Shown one piece after another: positions 48,859 through 57,325 of a stretch of DNA of 64,000 nt (position 1 is its first letter; every line of letters starts with the position of its first letter). Source of the stretch: Mesorhizobium_B sp963522145. GTDB lineage: Bacteria > Pseudomonadota > Alphaproteobacteria > Rhizobiales > Rhizobiaceae. The stretch spans positions 57,360 to 121,359 of the forward strand of contig CAUQXI010000008.1 in NCBI GenBank assembly GCA_963522145.1, given 5' to 3'. A program made the position numbers and the translations under genes. The notes under the pieces were generated by a model that had not been told where the DNA came from, ran no database searches, and saw nothing but the letters and a program-made list of their open reading frames with translations.

Positions 48859-49911
48859 ATGGAACGCGCCATGCCCGATGCTCCCGTGCAAGCCGCCCCC
48901 GCAGCTTCTTCGGCCGGAATGCCCGGCGACAACCGGCCCTTCGCCTTTCAGCACTTCTCGCCTGACGTGCTGAAAGACGCGATGCGGCAGATGTATCTGA
49001 TCCGCCGCTTCGAGGAGGGCGCGGAAGACAGCTATATGCGCGGGCTCGTGCACGGCACCATGCACCTGTCGATCGGCCAGGAGGCCTCGGCGGTCGGCAT
49101 CTGCCTGCCTCTTGGCGACACGGACCAGATCACCTCCACCCACCGCGGCCATGGCCACTGCATCGCCAAGGGCGCGGAGGTGAAGCGCATGTTCGCCGAG
49201 TTCTTCGGCAAGACCACGGGCTACTGCAAGGGCCGGGGCGGCTCCATGCACATCGCCGATGTGTCCAAGGGCAATCTCGGCGCGAACGGCATTGTCGGCG
49301 GCGGGCTGCCGATCGCGGTGGGTGCGGCACTTTCCATGAAGATGCAGAAGCGGCCCGACGTGGTCGTGTCCTTTTTCGGCGACGGCGCCAACAACGAGGG
49401 CGCGTTCCATGAAGCGCTCAACATGGCCGCCGTGTGGAAGCTGCCGGTGGTGTTCGTGTGCGAGAACAACGGATACGGCATGTCTACTTCGACGGCGCGC
49501 TCGACCGCCGTTCCGAACGTGGCCGACCGCGCGTCTGCCTATGCGATGCCCGGCGTGGTGGTAGACGGCAACGACCTGTCCGCCGTGTCCGAGGCCTCCG
49601 TCGCGGCCGTCGAGCGCGCGCGGGCGGGCGACGGGCCGACCCTGATCGAATGCAAGACCTATCGTCACCGGGGCCATTCCAAGAGCGATCGCAACCGTTA
49701 CCGCACCAAGGAGGAGATTGAGGAGTGGATCGGCCGCGACCCGATCGGCCGCTTCGAGACCCAGCTTCTCGAATATGGCATCGCCGAGCAGACGGAGATC
49801 GACGAAATCCGTGAAGCCGTCGAGCGCGAGATCGCCGAAGGCATCGAGTTCGCCAAGGAAAGCCCCATGCCGCCCGTGAGCGAGGTCACGCGCTACGTCT
49901 ACACCGACTGA
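48859..49911 (+). CDS. acoA: Thiamine-diphosphate dehydrogenase E1 alpha subunit (acetoin/pyruvate dehydrogenase type)
   Basis: 350 residues. It has HLSIGQEASAVG, THRGHGHCIAKG and the thiamine-diphosphate motif GDGANNEGAFHEALNMAAVWKLP (about 175-197), then the ENNGYGMST and YRHRGHSKSD loops. With the beta subunit it decarboxylates a 2-oxo acid or cleaves an acetoin-like hydroxyketone and loads the lipoyl arm of E2. The E2 with fused hydrolase encoded downstream favours the acetoin type. Met at 48871 is an alternative start. An intrinsic terminator lies directly upstream, leaving no room for a promoter. Confidence 0.9.
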   Translation: MERAMPDAPVQAAPAASSAGMPGDNRPFAFQHFSPDVLKDAMRQMYLIRRFEEGAEDSYMRGLVHGTMHLSIGQEASAVGICLPLGDTDQITSTHRGHGHCIAKGAEVKRMFAEFFGKTTGYCKGRGGSMHIADVSKGNLGANGIVGGGLPIAVGAALSMKMQKRPDVVVSFFGDGANNEGAFHEALNMAAVWKLPVVFVCENNGYGMSTSTARSTAVPNVADRASAYAMPGVVVDGNDLSAVSEASVAAVERARAGDGPTLIECKTYRHRGHSKSDRNRYRTKEEIEEWIGRDPIGRFETQLLEYGIAEQTEIDEIREAVEREIAEGIEFAKESPMPPVSEVTRYVYTD

Positions 49912-49958
49912 GCGCTCCTTATCCCAGCCGATCGATCATTTCCGGGTTGAAAAAAACG

Positions 49959-50957
49959 ATGAGCACCACGACGCGCGAACTGTCTTATGCCCAGGCCATC
50001 CAGGACGCCATGGCGGTTGCCATGGAGGCCGACGAGCGGGTCTTCCTGATGGGCGAGGATATCGGCGTGTACGGCGGCGCCTTTCAGGTGACGGGCGATC
50101 TCGTGGAGCGTTTCGGCACGGAGCGGGTGCGCGACACGCCGATCTCCGAACTCGGCGGCGCGGGCGTCGCGGTGGGTGCCGCCCTGACCGGCATGCGCCC
50201 GATCTTCGAGTTCCAGTTTTCCGACTTCGCGACGCTCGCCATGGAGCAGATCGTCAACCAGGCGGCGAAGATCCGCTTCATGCTGGGCGGCGAGGTGTCC
50301 GTGCCGGTGGTGATGCGCTTTCCTGCCGGATCGGGCACGGGCGCTGCTGCCCAGCACAGCCAGAGCCTGGAAGCCTGGCTCGGCCATGTGCCGGGGCTGA
50401 AGGTGATCCAGCCCGCCACGCCCTATGACGTGAAGGGCATGCTGCTTGCGGCGGTCGAAGATCCCGATCCGGTGATGATCTTCGAGCACAAGCTTCTTTA
50501 CAAGATGAAGGGCCCGGTGCCCGAGGGGCACTATACGGTGCCGATCGGCAAGGCCGAGATCCGGCGAGAGGGCCGCGACCTGTCGATCGTCGCCACGGCC
50601 ATCATGGTTCACAAGGCGCTGGAAGCGGCCGAAACGCTGAAGGGCGAAGGCATCGACGTCGAGGTGGTGGACCTGCGCACGATCCGCCCGATGGACAAGG
50701 ACACCGTGATCGCGAGCGTCAAGAAGACCGGGCGCCTCCTTTGTGTTTATGAGGGCGTCAAGACGCTCGGCATCGGCGCGGAAGTCAGCGCCATGGTGGC
50801 CGAAAGCGACGCCTTCGACTTCCTGGACGCGCCGATCGTGCGGCTGGGCGGGGCCGAGTCGCCCATTCCCTACAATCCCGAGCTCGAAAAGGCTGCCGTG
50901 CCACAGGTGCCGGACATCCTGGCCGCCGCCCGCGATCTGGTTTCGGGGAGGCGCTGA
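49959..50957 (+). CDS. acoB: Thiamine-diphosphate dehydrogenase E1 beta subunit (acetoin/pyruvate dehydrogenase type)
   Basis: 332 residues. It shows ERVFLMGEDIGVYGGAF, RVRDTPISELGGAGVAVGAALTG, the EFQFSDFATLAMEQIVNQAAK stretch and the C-terminal transketolase domain (VEVVDLRTIRPMDKDTV). It forms the E1 heterotetramer with the alpha subunit. ATG 49959 is preferred to the TTG at 49947. The E2 gene begins four bases after its stop. Confidence 0.92.
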   Translation: MSTTTRELSYAQAIQDAMAVAMEADERVFLMGEDIGVYGGAFQVTGDLVERFGTERVRDTPISELGGAGVAVGAALTGMRPIFEFQFSDFATLAMEQIVNQAAKIRFMLGGEVSVPVVMRFPAGSGTGAAAQHSQSLEAWLGHVPGLKVIQPATPYDVKGMLLAAVEDPDPVMIFEHKLLYKMKGPVPEGHYTVPIGKAEIRREGRDLSIVATAIMVHKALEAAETLKGEGIDVEVVDLRTIRPMDKDTVIASVKKTGRLLCVYEGVKTLGIGAEVSAMVAESDAFDFLDAPIVRLGGAESPIPYNPELEKAAVPQVPDILAAARDLVSGRR

Positions 50958-50961
50958 GCTC

Positions 50962-52317
50962 ATGCCTACCGAAGTGATCCTGCCCAAGGTCGACATGGAC
51001 ATGGCGACCGGGCGCATCAGCCGCTGGTACAAGGCCGAAGGCGACGCGGTCGCCAAGGGCGAACTGCTGTTCGAGATCGAGACCGACAAGGCGACGATGG
51101 AAATCGACGCGCCGGCCGGCGGCGTGCTTCGCCGCGTGACCGGACGCGAGGGCGTGGACATTCCCGTGGGCGAGCCCGTGGCGTGGATCTATGCCGAGGG
51201 CGAGGTCGTGGAAACGAGCGAGGCAGCGGCGCCTGCGCCTGCGGCAATGGCCGAGGAAGCAGCGCAAGTGCCGGCCCCGGCGGCCGAGGCGAAGCCTGTC
51301 GCCGAGGAGGCGGCACCGGAAAGCGGTGGGAACAAGCTGCGCGCCACGCCGCTTGCGCGCCGTCTTGCGCGTCAGTATGCCATCGACCTTTCCGGACTTT
51401 CGGGCAGCGGACCGCGGGGCCGCATCCAGGCCAAGGATGTGGAGGGCGCTCAAAGCCGTTCCGAACCTGTGTCGGCGAAGGCAACGATTGCTCCCGCCCA
51501 AGTGCCGGCGGAGCCAAGAGCGCCGCATCCTGCCTCCACCGTGTCGGGCGCCCAGCGCGTCTCAGCCGGTGCCTCCACGTGGCTGCGTCAGGAGGGCGAG
51601 GGCGTTCCGCTGGTGCTGATCCACGGCTTCGGATCGGAAGGCGCGAGCTGGCGTCCGTTTCTTTCCGCCTTTGAGCGGCCGATGCCGATCCTGTCGATAG
51701 AGCTTCCCGGCCATGGCGCTGCGGTCGATGTGCCGGCTGTATCCTTTGACGATCTCGTGGCCCATGCCGAAACCGAACTGGCGGCGCATGGCGTGACCGT
51801 TGCTCATCTGGCCGGGCATTCGCTCGGCGGAGCGGTGGCGACAGCGCTCGCGGCGGGCTCGACCGTCGAGGCACGCTCGCTCTTCCTGCTCGCGCCGGCC
51901 GGCCTCGGGCCGGACATCAATACGGGCTTCACCCAAGGCTTCGCGGCAGCCCGCGACGAGGCGCCTTTGCGTGCCTGGATGAACGAGCTCGTGTCCGATC
52001 CCGCCACCTTTTCGGACAGCTTCGTCAAGGCGACGCTGCGGGCGCGTGGCGATGGGCGCTTGCCCGATGCCCAGAGCCGGCTCGGGCCGCTGCTCTTTTC
52101 GGACGGTACGCAGCGCTTCTCGGTGCGCGCGCTTCTCGACCGGCTTGCCGTGCGCACAAAGGTTGTGGCCGGCAGCGCCGACCGCATCGTGCCAGTCCGC
52201 CAGATGAGCGGACTGCCGGGCTCCATCGCGCTGCATGTCTTCGCGGGCCTGGGCCACATGCCGCATCTGGAGGACCGCATGGCGGTGGCCCGGCTGCTCG
52301 ATGAACTGGTGCGCTGA
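50962..52317 (+). CDS. acoC: E2 acyltransferase-like protein: lipoyl domain, E3-binding domain and alpha/beta hydrolase
   Basis: 451 residues in three parts. The lipoyl domain (1-77) has the swinging-arm Lys43 in ETDKATMEID. An Ala/Pro/Glu-rich linker follows. The peripheral-subunit-binding domain (about 128-165) is KLRATPLARRLARQYAIDLS. The alpha/beta hydrolase fold runs from about 195 to the end, with LIHGFGSEGASW, nucleophile Ser287 in GHSLGGA, Asp in GSADRIVPV and His in GLGHMPHLE. A normal catalytic acyltransferase domain (HHxxxDG) is absent. This matches AcoC of acetoin dehydrogenase systems. No E3 gene follows, so lipoamide dehydrogenase must come from elsewhere. Confidence 0.9.
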   Translation: MPTEVILPKVDMDMATGRISRWYKAEGDAVAKGELLFEIETDKATMEIDAPAGGVLRRVTGREGVDIPVGEPVAWIYAEGEVVETSEAAAPAPAAMAEEAAQVPAPAAEAKPVAEEAAPESGGNKLRATPLARRLARQYAIDLSGLSGSGPRGRIQAKDVEGAQSRSEPVSAKATIAPAQVPAEPRAPHPASTVSGAQRVSAGASTWLRQEGEGVPLVLIHGFGSEGASWRPFLSAFERPMPILSIELPGHGAAVDVPAVSFDDLVAHAETELAAHGVTVAHLAGHSLGGAVATALAAGSTVEARSLFLLAPAGLGPDINTGFTQGFAAARDEAPLRAWMNELVSDPATFSDSFVKATLRARGDGRLPDAQSRLGPLLFSDGTQRFSVRALLDRLAVRTKVVAGSADRIVPVRQMSGLPGSIALHVFAGLGHMPHLEDRMAVARLLDELVR

Positions 52318-52347
52318 ACGGGCTGGAGGCTGGTCATGCATGAACAG

Positions 52348-52376
52348 TTGTCATTACAAAAATAATAATGTACACA
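52348..52376 (+). promoter_or_regulatory. Sigma70-like promoter TTGTCA-17-TACACA
   Basis: TTGTCA at 52348-52353 and TACACA at 52371-52376 are 17 bases apart in a markedly A/T-rich 40-base stretch. It points at the hydrolase-ABC operon starting at 52470. Confidence 0.6.
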
Positions 52377-52469
52377 AATAAGCATTCGAGCGCTGATTCG
52401 CTTTAACGGTCGCGCGCTCGATCTGGCCCGGGTGGAGGAGCATCGCCGCCTGGCCTTCGGGAGGAACTA

Positions 52470-53381
52470 TTGGCAGAGATTTTCGATCACACCGGCGCGC
52501 CGGTGACGCATAGCCGTGCGCGCGTGAATGGCATCCGCATGCATTATGTGACGGCTGGTCAGGGCGAGCCGCTCCTGCTGCTGCACGGCACGCCAAAAAC
52601 CAGTTTCTACTGGGCGAAGCTTTTCCCGTTGCTGACCGAGCACTTCACGGTGGTTGCGCCCGATCTGCGCGGCTTCGGCTACACCGACAAGCCGCCGGCG
52701 GAAGAGGGCTATGACTCGCTGACGAATGCCAGGGACGTCGCCGAGTTGATGACGGAGCTCGGCCACGAGACCTTCCACCTTCATGGCGAGGATCGCGGCG
52801 CAGAATTTGCCTATGCGCTGGCCGCGACGGAGCGCTCGCGCGTCAAGACGCTGTCCTTCTGCGAGATGCTGCTGTCTGGCGAGGGGCTGGAGGAGTGGTC
52901 CCACTTCACGCCCGACAATATCTCGGCCCAGTTCCGCCAGCAGGGCGTCTGGGTCTGGCACATTCCCTTCTTCTGGATTCCCCATCTGCCGGAGATGCTG
53001 ATCACTGGCCGTGAGCGGGAATTCTGGGAATTCTGGATCAAGGCCGAGACCTGGAACCCCAACGCCATCACCGATGAGGCGATCAGCGAGTGGATCGCGC
53101 GGCTTTCGGCTCCCGGCGGCTTGCGCGGCTGCCTCGAGACCTACCGCGCCGGGCTCAAGAATGCCCGCATCAACAAGGAACTCAAGGCAACCAAGCTGAC
53201 GCTTCCCATCATGACGGTCGGAGCACCCGAATTCTTCGGGCCGCTGGTCGAGGAGCAGATGCTGAAGGTCTCCGAGGGTGTCGAGCGCGCCGAAATCTTC
53301 GAGGAATGCGGCCACAGCCTGGCCTGGGAGGCCGAGGAGCGACTCGCCGCCATGCTGCGCGAGTTCATGCTCGGCCGCTGA
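52470..53381 (+). CDS. Alpha/beta hydrolase, haloacetate dehalogenase/epoxide hydrolase type
   Basis: 303 residues. The oxyanion segment is LLHGTPKTSFYWAKLFPLL, then APDLRGFGYTDKP, and the nucleophile is Asp108 in HGEDRGAEF, rather than Ser. The His is in CGHSLAWEAEE near the C terminus. An Asp nucleophile marks dehalogenases and epoxide hydrolases. TTG start, supported by GGGAGGAAC five bases upstream. It precedes the second ribose-type ABC operon, 62 bases from the binding-protein gene. Confidence 0.88.
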   Translation: MAEIFDHTGAPVTHSRARVNGIRMHYVTAGQGEPLLLLHGTPKTSFYWAKLFPLLTEHFTVVAPDLRGFGYTDKPPAEEGYDSLTNARDVAELMTELGHETFHLHGEDRGAEFAYALAATERSRVKTLSFCEMLLSGEGLEEWSHFTPDNISAQFRQQGVWVWHIPFFWIPHLPEMLITGREREFWEFWIKAETWNPNAITDEAISEWIARLSAPGGLRGCLETYRAGLKNARINKELKATKLTLPIMTVGAPEFFGPLVEEQMLKVSEGVERAEIFEECGHSLAWEAEERLAAMLREFMLGR

Positions 53382-53443
53382 CAACCATTCCCGCCGGACA
53401 GCAGGAAATCGGCGCGATCAAGAACCAACCGGGAGAGAGAATC

Positions 53444-54628
53444 ATGAAGAAGTTCAAGAGCACGATCCGCGCGGCGGCATTCGCCCTGCTCGCGGCAACC
53501 GCAATGCCCATGGCCGGACATGCGGCCGACAACATCGCAGCCGACCTCGATCAGCCTTTGTGGTACCAGGCGCCTTCCGCGAACACCATGGAACTCGCCA
53601 AGATCGACGACCTGTCCAACACAGTCGTCAGCGAAGGCCAGCGCGGCGAGAAGGGCGTGCTCGGCTCCTCGATCCAGATCAGCGACGAGCAGGCCGCCAA
53701 GATCAAGGCCGGCAATTTCACCGTCGCCATCGCCCTGGGCTGGCTCGGAGACGACTGGGCATCCGAGCAGCTCACGGGCCTCAAGGAAACCTTTGAGAAA
53801 TACGGCATCAAGGTGGTTGCCGAGACCAATGCCAACTGGGACGACGCCAAGCAGATTTCCGACCTCGACGCCATCGCGGTGCTGAAGCCGAATCTGCTGG
53901 TCTCGATCCCGCTCAACGGCCAGACGACCGCTTCCGCCTACAAGAAGATCGCGGATGCCGGCACAAAGGTGGTGTTCATCGACCAGGCCGTGGACGGCAT
54001 GAATCCGGGCAAGGACTATGTCTCGATCGTGTCCTCGGACAACCTGGCGCTCGGCATGTATATCGCCGACGAGCTGGCGCGCGCCATCGGCGGCAAGGGC
54101 GAAGTCGCGGCGATGTATTTCGCCAACGACTTCTATGTCACCAACCTGCGCTATATCGGCTTCGTCGCCCGCCTGATGGCCAAATATCCCGACGTGAAGC
54201 TGGTAGCTGCCGCGGGGCATGACGATCCCGATAAGGGTCAGGAAGTGGCGCAGGCGCTTCTCGCCCGCTATCCCACGCTGAGCGGTCTCTACGGCTCGTG
54301 GAGCATCCCTGCCATGGGCGCAGCCACTGCCGCGCAGGTGGCCGGCCTGTCGCCGGAGAACTTCAAGATCGTCAACGAGAACTTCGACCAGATCGTCGCC
54401 GCCAACATGGCAAAGAACGGCTTCATCGCCGGCATCTCCTCGCAGCGTCCCTATGACCAGGGTGCGGCGGAAGCCAAGGTGGGCGCTCTGGCTCTGATCG
54501 GGGAAACGACTCCGCCCTACGTCGTAGTGCCGCCGCTCGCCGTCAACCGCGACAACCTCGCCCAGTCCTACAAGACCATCTACCGCAAGGATCTGCCGGC
54601 CGAGCTGGCGGGCGACCTCCAGAAGTAG
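53444..54628 (+). CDS. Sugar ABC transporter periplasmic binding protein (ribose-type)
   Basis: 394 residues, longer than usual for the class. The signal peptide MKKFKSTIRAAAFALLAATAMPMAGHA is followed by about 60 extra residues and then a Peripla_BP_4 domain (FTVAIALGWLGDDWASEQLTGLKETFEKYGI). The pocket region includes VVFIDQAVDGM and YGSWSIPAMGAATAA. The start at 53444 follows GGGAGAGAGAATC. The ligand may differ from that of the importer at 41633, since the proteins are only distantly alike. Confidence 0.92.
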   Translation: MKKFKSTIRAAAFALLAATAMPMAGHAADNIAADLDQPLWYQAPSANTMELAKIDDLSNTVVSEGQRGEKGVLGSSIQISDEQAAKIKAGNFTVAIALGWLGDDWASEQLTGLKETFEKYGIKVVAETNANWDDAKQISDLDAIAVLKPNLLVSIPLNGQTTASAYKKIADAGTKVVFIDQAVDGMNPGKDYVSIVSSDNLALGMYIADELARAIGGKGEVAAMYFANDFYVTNLRYIGFVARLMAKYPDVKLVAAAGHDDPDKGQEVAQALLARYPTLSGLYGSWSIPAMGAATAAQVAGLSPENFKIVNENFDQIVAANMAKNGFIAGISSQRPYDQGAAEAKVGALALIGETTPPYVVVPPLAVNRDNLAQSYKTIYRKDLPAELAGDLQK

Positions 54629-54641
54629 AACTCTGGATCAA

Positions 54642-54703
54642 GGGGGCGCCGCTCAACAAGACGGCGCTTCCCTTCTTCCTCCGCCGGGCGGTTGCCGCCC
54701 GGC
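54642..54703 (+). terminator. Two tandem stem-loops between binding-protein and ATPase genes
   Basis: The first hairpin pairs GCGCCG (54646-54651) with CGGCGC (54662-54667), extendable outward by G-T and G-C pairs. The second pairs GCCGGGCGG (54683-54691) with CCGCCCGGC (54695-54703) over a TTG loop, then CTCTTCTCCC. Probably protects or limits read-through from the binding-protein message. Confidence 0.55.
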
Positions 54704-54760
54704 TCTTCTCCCGCCCCCATCCTCCGCCGCGCCTTGCGCGGGATCCCTGGCGAAACGGCG

Positions 54761-56251
54761 ATGAGCGAAACCCCGATCCTCGAAATGCACGGAATGGAGA
54801 AGTCGTTCAGCGGCATCCCCGTGCTGAAAAAGGCGCAGTTCTCCCTGCGCGAGGGCGAGGTGCATGCCCTGATGGGCGGCAACGGCGCGGGCAAATCCAC
54901 GCTGATGAAGATCCTGACAGGGGTCTATACGCGCGACGCCGGCACCCTGCTCATCAACGGCGAAGCCAGGGAGTTCTCCGTCCCTGCAGACGCGGAAGCC
55001 GCCGGCATCGCCATGATCTTCCAGGAACTGAGCCTCGTTCCCACGCTGACGGTTGCGCAGAACATCTTTCTGCATCGCGAGCCGCGCCAGGGTGGTTTGC
55101 TCAACGATCGCGAGGCTATCCGGCGCTCGCGCGAGATACTCACCGACCTGGGCGAGTCGATCGACCCCGAAACGCGCGTCGAGGATCTGAGCTCGGGCGC
55201 AAGCCAGATGGTGGAGATCGCCAAGGCGCTGTCGAAGAACGCCCGCATCCTGGTGATGGACGAGCCCACCTCATCGCTGTCCGAGCACGAGACCGCGACG
55301 CTTTTCCGCATCGTCGAGCGTTTGAAGAAGAGCGGCATCTCGATCGTCTATATCTCGCACCGCATGGCCGAGATCTTCACCATATGCGACCGCGTTACGG
55401 TGATGCGCGACGGCGCGACGGTGCTGACCGACGATTGCCGCAATGTCGGCATGGAAGGCCTGATCGAGGCGATGCTCGGCCCCGGCCGCGGCGCGTCGCT
55501 TGAATATCGCGAGCGCGCAACCAGGCCCGGCGCCACGCCCGTGCTTGCGGTCCGCAACATCAGCCTTGAAAACAATTATGCCGATGTGAGCTTCGATGTC
55601 CGTCCGGGCGAGATTGTCGGGCTGGCCGGGCTCATGGGCTCGGGCCGCACCGAGATCGCGCAGGCCATCTTCGGCATCCGCCCGGCCGACTCCGGCGAGG
55701 TGCGGCTCAACGGCAAGCCGGTCAGAAGCGTGGCCGAGGCGATCGAGGCCGGCGGCGCGCTGGTGCCTGAGAATCGCCGTACTCAGGGGCTGGTGCTTGC
55801 CCACTCGCTGCAGTCGAACTTCATGCTGCCCAATCTTCGCCGCTTCGCGCAGGGTCTATTCATGCGCGACCGCGCCGGCACCCGCGCCGCGCTGTCCTTT
55901 ATCGACAGCCTGAAGATCCGCACCGATGGACCGGAAAAACCCGTCCATCTGCTTTCGGGCGGCAACCAGCAGAAGGTGGTTCTGGCCAAGTGGCTGGAGC
56001 GCGCGCCGGCTTTGCTGATCCTGGACGAGCCGACGGTCGGCGTGGACATCGGCGCCAAGGCCGACATTGTCGAGATCGTGCGCGCCATGGCCGACAAGGG
56101 CACGGCCGTTCTGGTGATCTCGTCCGAGTTCGAGGAACTTCTCGCCATGAGCGACCGCCTGCTCGTCATCCATGACGGGCGCCTCCTGCGCGAGCTCGAG
56201 CGCCGCAACATCGAATCCGAAGAGGTCCTGCATCATGCAGTCCAGGGTTGA
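54761..56251 (+). CDS. Sugar ABC transporter ATP-binding protein (RbsA type, two nucleotide-binding domains)
   Basis: 496 residues. Half one: Walker A GGNGAGKSTLM (about 36-46), signature LSSGASQMVEIAKAL, Walker B LVMDEPTSSL. Half two: degenerate Walker A GLMGSGRTEIA, signature LSGGNQQKVVLAKWL, Walker B LILDEPTVGVDIGAK. Start at 54761 (MSETPILEMHGMEKSF). Its 3' end overlaps the permease gene by 17 bases. Confidence 0.94.
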   Translation: MSETPILEMHGMEKSFSGIPVLKKAQFSLREGEVHALMGGNGAGKSTLMKILTGVYTRDAGTLLINGEAREFSVPADAEAAGIAMIFQELSLVPTLTVAQNIFLHREPRQGGLLNDREAIRRSREILTDLGESIDPETRVEDLSSGASQMVEIAKALSKNARILVMDEPTSSLSEHETATLFRIVERLKKSGISIVYISHRMAEIFTICDRVTVMRDGATVLTDDCRNVGMEGLIEAMLGPGRGASLEYRERATRPGATPVLAVRNISLENNYADVSFDVRPGEIVGLAGLMGSGRTEIAQAIFGIRPADSGEVRLNGKPVRSVAEAIEAGGALVPENRRTQGLVLAHSLQSNFMLPNLRRFAQGLFMRDRAGTRAALSFIDSLKIRTDGPEKPVHLLSGGNQQKVVLAKWLERAPALLILDEPTVGVDIGAKADIVEIVRAMADKGTAVLVISSEFEELLAMSDRLLVIHDGRLLRELERRNIESEEVLHHAVQG

Positions 56252-57227
56252 CACGGCTTCCACGCCCGCGCCGGTGCACGGCGCCCACTCCCGCCGCGGC
56301 ATCCAGTGGCGCGATTTCGTGGTCTATATCTTCTTCGCGCTGGTGCTCGCCTTTTTCGCCGTGACCATCGGCGACAAGGGCTTCCTCAGCGTTTCCAACC
56401 TTTTCAACATCACCCGCACCACCTCCATGATCGCGGTGATCGCGATCGCGATGACCTTTGTCATCGCGGCGGGCGAACTCGACCTCTCGGTGGGCTCCAC
56501 GGCAGCCCTGGCGGGACTTGCGTCCGCGCTTGCGATGCAGGCGGGCTACGGCCTTGCAGGCGGGATCGCGGCCGCGCTTCTGTGCGGGCTTCTGGTGGGC
56601 GCGGTGAACGGCTTCTTCGTCACCGTGGTCAATATCCCATCCTTCCTGGTGACGCTCGGCATGATGCAGTTCATCCGGGGCCTGGACATGCGCGTGACCT
56701 ATACCAAGCCCGTGCCGATCGCCAACGAGACCTTCACCAGCATGTTCGGCTCGGGCAGCCTGGGACCGCTACCCTCGCTCTTCGTGTGGTCGCTGGTGGC
56801 GGCGGTGATCGGCCACATCGTGCTGCGCTACACGCCATTCGGCCGCCAGGTTCTGGCGACCGGCGGCAACCGCCTCGCGGCACAGTATTCCGGCGTGCCG
56901 ACCCAGCGCATCAAGATGTACTGCTTCCTGCTCAGCGGCGCGGCGGGCGCGCTTGCCGGCATGCTGTATTCGGGCATGATGCAGACGGCGCGCTATTCCT
57001 TCGGCACGGGCGCGGAGCTCGCAGCCATCGCGGCGGTCATCCTCGGCGGCACCAGCCTGTTCGGGGGCAAGGCCACCATCATCGGCACCTTTGTCGGCGC
57101 GCTCCTGATCGGCACCATCAACAACGGCCTGATCATCATGGGCCTCGACGTCAGCGAGCAGAACATGGTCGCAGGCGCGCTGATCATTCTTGCCGTCGCC
57201 TTCGGCCGCCGGCCGGTGCGCGCCTGA
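56235..57227 (+). CDS. Sugar ABC transporter permease (RbsC type)
   Basis: 330 residues with about eight to ten membrane segments. IAIAMTFVIAAGELDLSVGSTAALAG and AAVILGGTSLFGGKATIIGTFVGALLIGTINNGL are class signatures. ATG 56235 lies inside the ATPase gene, so translation is coupled. Completes the second importer. Confidence 0.94.
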   Translation: MQSRVDTASTPAPVHGAHSRRGIQWRDFVVYIFFALVLAFFAVTIGDKGFLSVSNLFNITRTTSMIAVIAIAMTFVIAAGELDLSVGSTAALAGLASALAMQAGYGLAGGIAAALLCGLLVGAVNGFFVTVVNIPSFLVTLGMMQFIRGLDMRVTYTKPVPIANETFTSMFGSGSLGPLPSLFVWSLVAAVIGHIVLRYTPFGRQVLATGGNRLAAQYSGVPTQRIKMYCFLLSGAAGALAGMLYSGMMQTARYSFGTGAELAAIAAVILGGTSLFGGKATIIGTFVGALLIGTINNGLIIMGLDVSEQNMVAGALIILAVAFGRRPVRA

Positions 57228-57325
57228 GCGACTTGGCCTGAAACCCTCAAGGGCTTAAGGCTCGGAAAGCGTCGCAATGGTCGAACTTCTCGGCCATCGG
57301 CACGGGCGCAGGGGTGACCGGATCA

